In this document: piece after piece, positions 46,158-55,672 of the stretch
Position numbering within the stretch: the stretch's first letter is position 1
Layout: the number at the start of each line of letters is the position of its first letter
Assembly (NCBI GenBank): GCA_930367215.1
Contig: OV884059.1
Location: 148,178,511 to 148,242,510, forward strand
Length of the DNA stretch: 64,000 nucleotides
Source of the DNA: Pollenia angustigena
Lineage: Eukaryota > Arthropoda > Insecta > Diptera > Polleniidae
Direction: 5' to 3'
Notes under the pieces: generated by a model
The model's database searches: none
The model's input: the letters and a program-made list of their open reading frames with translations, nothing else
What the model was told of the DNA's origin: nothing
Translations under genes and position numbers: made by a program

Positions 46158-47436
46158 CACAGAAAAAATTATTTTTCCAATTCAAACAAAAAATTTGTAG
46201 AATCAAACAATTTTTTGTCTGTAATCGGTCCTATAAACAAATTCGCATATTCAAACAATTTATTTGAATTTTGTTTATTGAAAAAACACTGATTTTTTCA
46301 AACAAATTATTTAACTCAGTCAAACAAAAAGTTTACTGAAATTCATATAAATTTCAAACAAATAATTTTGCTGAATCAAACAAAAAAGTTTTAGCACAAA
46401 CAATGACGCGCACACAAGCAAGCACTGTAGGAGAAGATGAAGGCAGAGCATAGCGGCCGGCTGGCTTTGAGACACATTTTTTTGTTTGAATAATTTTTAA
46501 ACGAGGTCTTATTTATACACACACAATGTTTTTCTTCATCACTTACTGTTGCTGTATCCTTTCCTTTGCTAAAGAAGAAGAAATCTAAGCAAAAAAGGTG
46601 GCAGACCGACTCGATATCTTTTTCGTCATCATTCTATTTTTGTATTTGATGTATTTAACTAAACAGTTTGAAAAAATTGAATACGGGATTTTGTTTTTTT
46701 TTTGTACCAACTTTGAAACCAACCAAAAATATATTTTGTTTCTTATAATGTGGTTGTTGTTGCTGTTGTTTAAAAAGAGTGAAACGTTTTTTACCTGCTA
46801 TTTTTTAGTTTTTTTTTTTACTACAAACCTCGTCATACTATTTTATCATCTTTCTTATTGTTGTACTTTTTTAAAGTGTCCAAAAATAGACTATTGGGGT
46901 ATTCACAAGGTAGTCATTAAGTTGTAAAGTCATATGTCTTAAAATAATTACAAGAAATATTTATGACTGCTGTGGGCAACCGCTTATAATTTAGATTTCT
47001 ACTGTACAGTTAATACGAATCAATGAACACAGCATTAAAATGTTCATTTTATTTTAAATACAGCAATATTTTTTTTGAGCAATTGTAAAATTGTAATATA
47101 TTATGACGATATGACTTGATAGCACACCTTGTGAATCCCCCATATGTGTTTTTTGTTGTAGTTCTTATATTTCACATAAAGAAGTGTTCCTTACGACCAA
47201 ATAAAAAAAATGCAAAAAGACGACAACATTAAAAAGCGTTAAATAGTTCATACAAAATTATGAAAACTTGAATCCAATAACGCGTATATTATATTTTTGA
47301 ATAGTTGTCAAAATTTTTGTTGGTTAAATAAAAATCAAACAAAAATATAAATTGAATCAAAAAAAATTTGTAGAAATCAGAAAAATTTTCAAACAAGCGT
47401 TTGTTTGAAAATAATTCGGCAATAATTTTTTCTGTG
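46158..47436. mobile_element. TA-flanked inverted-repeat element, 1279 bp
   Basis: The ends CACAGAAAAAATTATT are identical over 16 bp when inverted. TA flanks both (46156-46157 and 47437-47438). The word CAAACAAA and variants recur in both subterminal regions. A smaller MITE lies inside (46895-47142). It resembles in style the CACTGAAAGAA element at 8833. Confidence 0.75.
46895..47142. mobile_element. MITE with TAT duplication, 248 bp, copy 1
   Basis: The ends are TGGGGTATTCACAAGGT and, inverted, TGGGGGATTCACAAGGT, flanked by TAT (46892-46894 and 47143-47145). The same family occurs as a longer copy at 52012-52668. Confidence 0.8.
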
Positions 47437-47739
47437 TACGTAAACATTTAATTCAGTTGATTAAATTAGAAATGTAACGATACGCCTATTTGCCGGTACG
47501 ATACCGATACTCACAGAGAAATATCGGCGATACCGATACGAATATTAAATTTAAATTCAAGGTAACCTGACAAAACTTAAGTAGAATAAACTTTTTACTA
47601 TACAAAATTATATTAAGAACAATTTTGATTTTTAGTTTAACTGTTAATTTTTGATATTTTTTAATTAGGCTTGAGTTCATCAAGTTTAATTTTCATTAAA
47701 CTATTTTTCACTGAGGTAGGAATTTTACAACTTAGAATT

Positions 47740-47874
47740 TTTATAAAATTTTTTTTTTTTATTTTTTATTGATAATTTTTCTTTGGCTGAGCTGGGATTA
47801 GAACCCGCATTCATTTTTACTTGTTTCAAGAATCACCACATTCTATCCTCAGAAAATCTTTCAGTTCTAACCAC
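47740..47874 (-). mobile_element. tRNA-derived SINE of a second type, truncated by mariner
   Basis: On the minus strand: GTGGTTAGAACTGAAAG at 47858-47874, a B-box-like GGGTTCTAATCCCAG near 47788-47803, and an A-rich tail (T-rich plus strand, 47740-47770). The head ends exactly where the mariner begins, so the mariner probably inserted into or deleted the SINE 5' end. Confidence 0.55.
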
Positions 47875-48754
47875 TGATTTTTTAAGAGCTATAGGAAAGT
47901 TAAAAAAAACACATCAAATTCAGAAAAATGCATGAAATCTTTATTTGAATCGATAGTACGGGGCATATAATTTAATGTTTGAAGATTATTTCATGCAAAT
48001 GTTGACCGTGACTGCGCCTCAAATGGTCCATCCCCTTAGTCCAATTTTGGCATACTCTTTCCAACATTTCGGCTGGTATCTCATGAATAAATGCTTTAAT
48101 GTTGTCTTCCAATGCGTCAATTGAAGCGGGCATGTGAGTATAGACATGAGCTTTAACATAGCCCCACAAAAAATAGTCTAAAGGCGGCTAATTGACCGGT
48201 CCCGAACGTGAAATAAAATGGTCACCGAACTCGCCTCTCAATAACGCCATTGTTAAGCGTGCAGTGTGGCATGTGCCACCGTCTTGTTGAAACCACATGT
48301 CATGCAAGTCAAGCTCTTGTATTTTGGGCAAAAAAAAGTTGGATATCATCTCACGGTAGCGCTCACCATTCACAGTTAAGTTACGATTCGCATCATCTTT
48401 GAAGAAGTACGGTCCAATGATGCCACCAGCCCATAAACCGCACCGAACTGTGACTTTTTCTGGATGCATTGGTAGCTCTTGTAATGCTTCTGGCTGATCT
48501 TCACTCCAAAACGACAATTCTGCTTATTAACGTACCCATTGAGCCAAAAATGAGCTTCGTCGCTGAACACAAGAAGCGCGCGATGAACTTTCCTTACAGA
48601 GCACGCATTTTGATAATAAAATTCAATAATTAACAGGCGTTGTTCGTTTGTAAGACGATTCATGGGTAAATTATATACCAAACTGAGGATGTTTGGCAGT
48701 GAAACAAAGCACAAAACGTGCGTCAGCTGTTTAAACCACCCGAAAATCACCCGA
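47875..48754 (-). mobile_element. mariner derivative (DD41D type), internally deleted, copy 2
   Basis: The element is 880 bp. The right end ...AAAATCACCCGA with TA at 48755-48756 is intact. The left end has lost the GGG (starts tgattttttaagagct). It carries the same large internal deletion as copy 1 at 18243-19167. Confidence 0.85.
47972..48663 (-). pseudogene. mariner transposase relic, in-frame loss beside third D
   Basis: An ATG at 48663 opens MNRLTNEQRLLIIEFYYQ and runs in frame across the deletion junction (RKVHRALLVFSDEAHFWL). A 1-nt loss near 48510 shifts the frame. The second D is in WFQQDGGTCHTA. A TAG replaces Trp after SGPVN (48188-48190). Then PPLDYFLWGYVK follows: relative to copy 1, 21 nt (7 codons) are missing, which brings the second-to-third D spacing from 41 to 34. 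The C-terminus RRSHGQHLHEIIFKH ends at a natural TAA (47972-47974). Confidence 0.85.
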
Positions 48755-48810
48755 TATTAATATAATTTAAAAAACAACGAATTTGATTTTATGGTAATGT
48801 TAAAAAATAA

Positions 48811-48927
48811 CCCCCATATTCATAAAAAATATTTTTATGTTATTGGAGGTTTATTGAACGAATTTCCTATGAAAATGTGTTCAATAAACCTCCAATAAAA
48901 TAAAAATATTTTTTATGAATATGGGGG
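48811..48927. mobile_element. Hairpin MITE with TAA duplication, 117 bp
   Basis: The arms of about 50 nt begin CCCCCATATTCATAAAAAAT and differ by about one base. TAA flanks (48808-48810 and 48928-48930), so PIF/Harbinger type is likely. Confidence 0.85.
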
Positions 48928-49374
48928 TAAATATATAAGCTATAAATAGTTAAAATTGAAATTAATTGGAGACGAAAATAGACTCTCAGGTGCGATAGAA
49001 CTCATTTGAAAACTTAGGTATTTCTAAACCAAGCGATTCGTCCTTCTTCCTTAGCAGGATGGACAGAAGGTCATCCTCCTTGGATTTTCTTATAATTTGG
49101 TTACAAACACTGCAAAGGCTTGTAACTTATCACAACTTTTACTAAGTGTAGGGGTGATTGTGTCGTCTAAAATTTCAGAATGCAAAGTCATAGAAGCTCC
49201 AGAAGACGTTTTTTCGATACGATTGAAATCAATTGACTTTAAAATATTCGAAGAATATAAGATAAACAATAGATTTCATTCAACTAATGCTTTGGGCCTC
49301 TGAACAATTCTATATCTCTGTTTATTCATTTATAATATTTTCTAATAATGTTCGAAGACTTTTTACAAGTCGCA

Positions 49375-49525
49375 TGGGCACTGCTACACGTTCAATAAAT
49401 GTCGTGATATTTGGATCGCGATCTATATTGATGGATCACATAAAATGAGGCTTTTCTGCGATATGGATCCGCGATCCTAGATACTAGAAATATCACGATA
49501 TTTATTGAACGTGTAGCCGTGCCCA
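49375..49525. mobile_element. MITE, 151 bp
   Basis: The ends TGGGCACTGCTACACGTTCA and, inverted, TGGGCACGGCTACACGTTCA continue with AATAAAT(G/A)TCGTGATATTT. Arms are about 37 nt. The duplication is unclear. The loop has GGATC palindromes. Confidence 0.8.
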
Positions 49526-50287
49526 ATGACGCCAGACAATATGGCAGTGGCCTTGCTTATGGATTTTTTAGCCTCTTCGAAGTAACCCAAAAGTTTCAGC
49601 AAACCGATTTTTATTCTCACAAGCATCTCATTCAAATAGGCATAAAAATCTAAATATGTACAAAACTTGATTAAGCAGTGAGGGAAAGGTTAAAGCTGGA
49701 GGTCCCTACTACGTGTTCAATTCGTTAATTGAAGCATCTATCAAAAAAGTAGAATCAGTGTAAAATTGTATTCACAAGCGTATACGTATAAAACGCATTA
49801 TTTGGGATTACTTTCCACATTTGCATGAGTCTTAAAAAAAGCCAAGAAGTATCAAACGTGTAGACCTCTAGCTACAGAATTAATAGAAACAATTTATTGT
49901 TCTGTTTTGATTTTATGTTCTCCTTTTAAATGTGTTATGTCTCTTAGTTTTTATGCGAAAATAAGCATTGAAAATTAAATTGTTTGTGTTTTTAAACTCT
50001 AATGAAAGTATCGAAGTATCGACAGTGAAATATCGCCGATACCGATATATCGGAAAAGCTGATGTATCGCCGATATATCGGTATTCGTAACATCCGTAGA
50101 TTAAATTTTTAATTAACACTAATTTTCTTTTTGATTAATGGTTTAATTGAAAAAAAAAATTGGAACTAATTTTTTTTTGTGAACACTCCTATTGTTTTCT
50201 TTTCGGAAAACCGGATGACATTGAATCTTCTGCTGCACATTGGGGATAAAACATACAAAATGCCAGAAAAAAGTCTGTAATTTCTAA

Positions 50288-50624
50288 AAGCCAGGATTCA
50301 CTATGGTTCGCAATCGTACGATTCATTCACACGAAAATCTGATATAATTCCATCAGACATAAAAAAATTTATGCAAAATCTGTTGTCAATGCTACACCAT
50401 CAAACAAAAAAGATGCTTAGTTATATGACTTAGCTAATTTATAAGAAAATGCAACTCTGATTGCCTAGAATCTATCATTTTGTGAACAATTTTTATAAAC
50501 ATTAAAAAAAAAATTGTCACTTAATTTAATTTTTAGGTCACACTATCATACTTGAAGAGCACACATGATTTTTTTTTTTTTTTGACAAATCGTACGACTG
50601 AAAAGAATAGTGAATCACTGGCTT
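50288..50624. mobile_element. PIF/Harbinger-like MITE, 337 bp
   Basis: The ends are AAGCCAGGATTCACTAT and, inverted, AAGCCAGTGATTCACTAT, followed by TCGTACGATT in both arms. TAA flanks both (50285-50287 and 50625-50627). Confidence 0.8.
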
Positions 50625-50629
50625 TAATG

Positions 50630-51410
50630 AATTATCCAATTTGAATAAAATTTCACAAATTCAAAGACATGAAATCCATATGTAACCAAACCTTACTTAT
50701 TAAGCTTTGAAGTAGGGCACTGCGAGTGAGCGAACAATTCCAAGCGATCCGACGATCCTTTATTTGGTTGCCACACTTATAAAATTATTACAGTAACTGA
50801 TTGTGGGTTAAAAAATTCGTTTTCCGTACAGTTAAAATTTAATAAAAATATAGTTATTTTACAAATAATTTTATTTTTTAACATTTATGTTTGTTATTCA
50901 AAAAACAAACTACCAAAAAATAATGATTTTTCGTTTTTATTTATATATGTAGTTTGATTTTTGTCGGTTAAAATATATTTTTTAAAAGTAAAAACTATTC
51001 ATTTTTAACGAATATGCTGTTCAATAAATAAAAAATTTAAAAATGAATGTAAAAATCATTTGTTTTAAATGAAATGTAAATGATCCGTTTTTTAAATGAA
51101 TTTTAATTTGTTTAAAATGAATTCGTTTGAATTTAACTACATAATATTTTGAGTGCATCAAAATCACCCAAAAGCAAAATCGTGCAAAGCAATATATGAA
51201 AAATTACCCAAATATTTTCCATACAAACTTGGGTGATTTCGCGAAGGAAATATCACCCATTTTTTTTTTGGGTGATTTTTCGTAATTTTTTGGTAAACAT
51301 TATTTTTAACATTCTTCAATTCTATAACGAGATAAAAAAAAATAATAGCTGTAAGATCTAGTAAAACAAATTTTGTTTTTATTATTCATTTGTCCCGAAT
51401 TGCTAACTAA
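50630..51410. other. No gene; TGGGTGAT-like words
   Basis: The word gggtgat occurs at 51233 and 51271, and its complement near 51162 and 51252. They resemble the mariner end but have no matching partner. Confidence 0.4.
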
Positions 51411-51414
51411 AGCT

Positions 51415-51690
51415 TCATTCTACAGCCGGCTCACGCTTTTTCTCCTCTTTGGTATAACAAACACTTGCTTCGCTAACTAAAGGATTTTTCCCTCTAAAGT
51501 AAAACAAATACCTGTTTCGCTAATTAAGGCTAACTAAGTTCGGTCTTGCGCCCGACCGACGGTTGGCTATGCAGAAAAGCTTCAGTAAGCCAAGCTGGTG
51601 TTTGTTATACCATAGAGGAGATAACTTTTGCGCCAGGCTGAAGCCCGCTATGCAGAAAATCTTGAATTGTCGAGTCCGGATTTCGAAATA
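51415..51690. repeat. Dispersed 'gctaag/gcgaagc' repeat
   Basis: Two imperfect sub-units with 'ataccatagaggaga' (51609) and 'gcccgctatgcag' (51645) match blocks at 28365, 37100 and 37170. No clear ends. Confidence 0.5.
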
Positions 51691-52011
51691 TGAGATTTTT
51701 TAGTTTCAGGCATTTGTCCACATAAGTATGTAGGTTTTAAACTATAATTAATTATTTTATTTATTTAATCAATACAGCGCAACAAAAACTAGTCTTATCT
51801 AATAGTACTAGGGAGATAGTGGCACAATATGGTTTTGTTGATAAAAAAAAGAAAATAAAGTAAAATCATTTAATGCTAATTTTAAGGAATAAAAGAAATT
51901 TAAATTAGATAGAATTGAAGAACATTAAACGATATTAAAAATTATGATGTTTAAATTTAATAAGAAGATAGCAAATAATATTACAAACATCAAATTAATA
52001 TAAGTTATTAT

Positions 52012-52668
52012 TGGGGTATTCACAAGGTGTGCTATCATGTTTTACTGTCATAATGTTCTAACATTTTACAATGGTTTAAAAATATTGTTGTTGCTTTGTA
52101 AACAAAAAGTGTCTTAAATTAATAGAACTTAGCTTGCTATGTTTATTGTGCTGTCGTTATTAATCAGAAGAGACCTGCGCTGAGTGGCTGAGCCGAACCG
52201 CTTTAGTTTTTGTAGCCGTCGCCATTGATGGTATAGTTTTATCCGGCTAATATCCGAGTTTGACATGCGGCTAGCAACTTTTGCAACAAAACACTTGCGG
52301 CGTCAAATTATATCCGCTTAGGACTCTGATGTTTGGTAAACAAACAAAATAAAATTAATTTGAGATTTGCGTCTAAAAAATGGAAACTAGTCAGGTAAGA
52401 TCTAATTTAATTTATTTTCTCATGGATTAGAATTAAAAAATATTATGATGTTACGTAAATATTTATTTTTTATATTTGTTTTAAATCAGCTGGTTAAAAT
52501 TCAAAATACCAGACTGTATTACGAGGGGTTGTTCACAACAGTCGTATTTTTAAATTTATTTAAATTCAAAATAGCACACTAAATTATGAGGTGTTGTTCA
52601 CAAGAGTCGTATTTTTTCATGTTATTATTTTAAAACTTTTGACTTTATGACACCTTGTGAATCCCCCA
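52012..52668. mobile_element. MITE with TAT duplication, 657 bp, copy 2
   Basis: The ends are TGGGGTATTCACAAGGTG and, inverted, TGGGGGATTCACAAGGTG, flanked by TAT (52009-52011 and 52669-52671). It is longer than copy 1 (46895-47142). Near the right end an imperfect duplication of about 65 bp (attcaaaata...ttgttcacaa...gtcgtattttt, at about 52498 and 52563) is visible. Confidence 0.8.
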
Positions 52669-52713
52669 TATGTATGTAAAAGCTATATATAGTTTGTGGT
52701 TAAGCAATTTTTG

Positions 52714-53817
52714 TTATCCTAAACGATTAAGTATTGCAGTTTTAAAATGCTTTGCATTGCTAATGGTTTGAATATTAGGGGGAAGTTGGCACCAAAGATT
52801 GATAGCAGTGAAGAAGAAATGTCTTTTCGATATATCTTTTCTAATGCGAAAGGTATTTTATAAATATGTTTTAGCAAGTAACATTAGAATATCAAAAGGT
52901 GTGTAATGTTGCGACATCCAAAGGTTTCTTAACATCGCGTATGTTTTACCACATATAACATTTATGTGATTAGACCAGTCTAATTTCTTGTTGAATATTA
53001 CACCTAAATTTTTGGCAGTTTCATCTATTGTGATTATAGATTCTCCGATCAGAATTGGTGGTAAAATAGTTTGCAACGATACGGTTTTTCCAATCATCAT
53101 AGCTTTTCTTTTTTTTTTTGCATTTATGGAGAGTTCATTGGCTGAAACCCATTCTTTAACATTATCTAGGTCATTATTGATCTGGTTAATGCAATTATTA
53201 ATATTAGATGGTTCACAACTTATAAAAAGTTGTACATCATCTGCATACATATGTATTCCACAAAAACTGAGTCGAGAAGGTATGTCGTTAGAATATAATA
53301 CATATAATAGCGGACCAAGTATGGAACCCTGTAGTATACCTCTCGGAGTTGAGCAACTATAAGACTCATCAGTCCCATGGAACACAGATTGGCTTCTGTC
53401 ACACAGATATGAATAAATCATATTTACTGCGGTTGCTGAAAAAAAGAACATGTGCCTAAGTTTTTGACAAAGAATTAAATGGTCCACTGTATCAAATGCT
53501 TTAGAATGATCAAGCAAAATTAAAAATGATACCATATTGTTATCTACGTTTGCTCTAAGCTCCTCTGCGACTTCGATTAAGGCAGAAATGCAACTGTGTT
53601 TAGGTCTGAAACTAGATTGCTTGTCGGTAAGCAGAGAATTTTCATGTAAAAAGTGGTTCATTTGAGTATGGAATAAACGTTCGAAGACTTTAGATAAAAA
53701 GGGTAATATAGCTATCGGTCGATATGTGTTATCAGCTTTTTGTATAGGAATAATCTTTGCGTGTTTCCACGCTGATGGAAAAGTAGAAGTTGTATATATA
53801 CTACTTTGTAAGAATTG
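52714..53817 (-). pseudogene. LINE reverse transcriptase with intact YADD, one stop
   Basis: The frame is open from 53817 and needs no Met. Motifs: WKHAKIIPI (about 53710) and RPIAILPFLSKVFERL; SFRPKHSC (about 53610); ILLDHSKAFDTVDH (about 53515); TPRGILQGSILGPLLYVLYS (about 53346); MYADDVQLF (53250-53224); LSIN (about 53130). A single in-frame TAA at 52858-52860 is followed in the same frame by a LINE-like C-terminus (RIRKDISKRHFFFTAINLW) to a TAA at 52714-52716. The stretch between the thumb and this C-terminus is short, so about 100 residues are probably missing. No endonuclease remains. Confidence 0.8.
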
Positions 53818-53820
53818 TTA

Positions 53821-55670
53821 AACAAAAATTTGAAAATAATCATTGGGTGATTTTTTATTATTTGTTCACCATTTTGGACATAATTTCCTTTTTTTGGTAA
53901 TTTTTCGTTTGGGCAATTGCACACCGCTTTGCGTGATTTTGCTAGCAGCCCCTTTATTTGGAAGGACCATTACTTTAGAAACTACAGATATTTTCCTTTT
54001 TTAATTAGTAAAACCCACTGTGTTTTAATTTTATAACTAAAAATTATTTGAGGTAATTGCACCCACAGTCGACAGACAAATCAACAAACGACTAGACAAG
54101 AAAAGAAGAGGAGTCTGCTAAAACTGACGGGGCAAAGTAGACAAAGTTCCTTTTACGAACCACACGACTGAATTCACAGTGCTAAAATTTTTGATCGCTG
54201 TCTCTTGTCCAAAACCAATGGCCTAATTCCCCGTATTAAAACAAACGACTAAAGCCCCTGTTTTGACGAGTTAGAGAGGGATAGCAATTATTTACTTTTC
54301 GTTGGGTAATTCAAAAAGTTTTCACTTTTTTAGTAGTTTGCACGATATTTGCTTCTCGGGTTTTGTTCTGCGAGTTAGTTTTGTAAAGTTTTTCAACAGG
54401 AGTTAAACAAAGCAGATGTTAGTAGCGACGTTGATTACATCGCCGGGGATGGGGGTGATATACTGTCGTTCACGGATGTGAACAGATTTTTGGCCAATCT
54501 TTTGCAAAAAAAAAAAAAAACACGACAGAAGTCAACAACGAGGTGAAGATATGTATTATTAAGTGCCAATAAAGACCCTTTCCTTTAACCCTGAAAGGTA
54601 ACTCTTCATTTTGGTCCATTAAGATTACTCTTCGTCGAATCGACGAACTTTAAAAATAAAATTGCAGCGGAACTATTTTTAAAGTAAAAAAAATAAACAA
54701 AAACTTTTTGATAAAGCATTTTATTAAAAAAAACTAAAAAATTTGATACGAATTTTGGCCTTTTTTATGTTTTCAAATTAATTTTTTTTTTTAAGCTATC
54801 GTCATCAGCTAACGTTGTTAAAAAAAAGAGCGTAGTTTGAATACACATAAAAAAGTTATATCGACGAACAGTAACCATCCAGGGTTAAAGAATTTGCAAC
54901 AGTTAAAATTATTCTCACGCTACTACTTTTATGGGTTTAAAACATATTGTAAATCTTCTACCGGCCAGATTCAATAGCTGTCCATTTGCAATTGTAGGAA
55001 TATTATTTTGAATTTCTTGGAATCTCATTTTGCTGCTTTCGGTACACTTCCCGATTCCATTGATTCTTTGCTTTAAATTCGAAAGGTTTTAAAATGATGA
55101 TCTTGTGCAATGGTGGGCAACTCACATACCACGATATTAACGGCAGAATTAAAACAAGTTGATGGTTTTGTAATTTTTCTGCGAATCGAGTGCCTGTTGC
55201 CCAATCATGGGTACTGAGAAAGTGAGTCTCACTGGTAAAATTGTCACAACTCGTTAAGAGTTCACAACTTGAATTTAGAACATCAAATTATTTTTCATAT
55301 TATATCTTAATTTCCGAATATATCACTCTTATTTGTTTAATAATAAAAACCGCTGGTATCAGATGGTTTGTCTGAGCCCGCCCTAATTTGAATTTTGTCA
55401 GAGGACTTTACGTCTGCTTTTTACAAAAGCAATATTATAAAGGTAACACACGACATGTATGTACATATTTTGCAGTGAGAAAATCAGATGTAAATAATTT
55501 TGGTGTACGGGGGACTTAACGCTTAAGCGGCTCATATACTTGCAATATCATTTTTCGTATTGTACAATTATATCGCTTATGTGTATGTGATATTCATAGG
55601 TGGCACAATATACTGGCAAGAACTTAACCCCTTTTGAGTTTTATTGCACAACGAAAAGAAGTGTAATATA
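53821..55670. other. Mostly no gene; one coding-looking fragment
   Basis: See 54379-54555. Elsewhere there are no termini or domains. At 53843 the string ttgggtgatttttt resembles the mariner end but stands alone. Confidence 0.45.
54379..54555 (+). pseudogene. Unrecognised coding-looking fragment
   Basis: A frame reads FCKVFQQELNKADVSSDVDY, then IAGDGGDILSFTDVNRFLAN and LLQ, and runs into a 15-A tract with a shift and stops. Its base composition is less AT-rich than its surroundings. It has no start codon and no recognised domain. An aataaa lies at about 54571. It could be a piece of a processed copy or of a mobile element. Confidence 0.3.
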
Positions 55671-55672
55671 CA

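Larger units (their letters stand above)
47467..50098. mobile_element. hAT element, 2632 bp, carrying nested insertions
   Basis: The ends are TAGAAATGTAACGATAC and, inverted, TACGGATGTTACGAATACC, a pattern seen in insect hAT elements. The 8-bp duplication GATTAAAT is at 47459-47466 and 50099-50106. Terminal regions contain several 'ccgatac' and 'tatcgg' words. Inside are a SINE, a mariner copy and two hairpin MITEs. Without these it is about 1.4 kb. The frame at 49097-49303 has no recognised domain. Confidence 0.75.
45014..50181. mobile_element. Small MITE split by several insertions (stack)
   Basis: The left end cacagaaacaaatg (45014) and the inverted right end cacaaaaaaaaatt (to 50181) look related, with 'aattaat' and 'ccaatt' words in both arms. 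If real, the host MITE was only about 0.24 kb. It received a hAT element (45143-46150), a CACAG element (46158-47436) and another hAT element (47467-50098). The ends of the inserts are better supported than the outer MITE. Confidence 0.4.
51735..53817 (-). mobile_element. Jockey/CR1-like LINE, 5' truncated, interrupted in its 3' UTR
   Basis: The reverse transcriptase frame (53817-52714, minus) is followed by a 3' region that seems to continue past a MITE (52012-52668). It ends near 51735 with 'attgattaaataaataaaat' on the minus strand, a typical LINE tail. The 3' assignment beyond the MITE is inferred. Confidence 0.6.

Noticed and set aside
46598..46927. Membrane-like 109-residue frame
   Set aside because: Hydrophobicity comes from T-rich DNA, and its end lies in the terminal repeat of a MITE.
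53843..53860. Third mariner copy (ttgggtgatttttt)
   Set aside because: Only about 13 bases match and no second end or transposase remnant is nearby.
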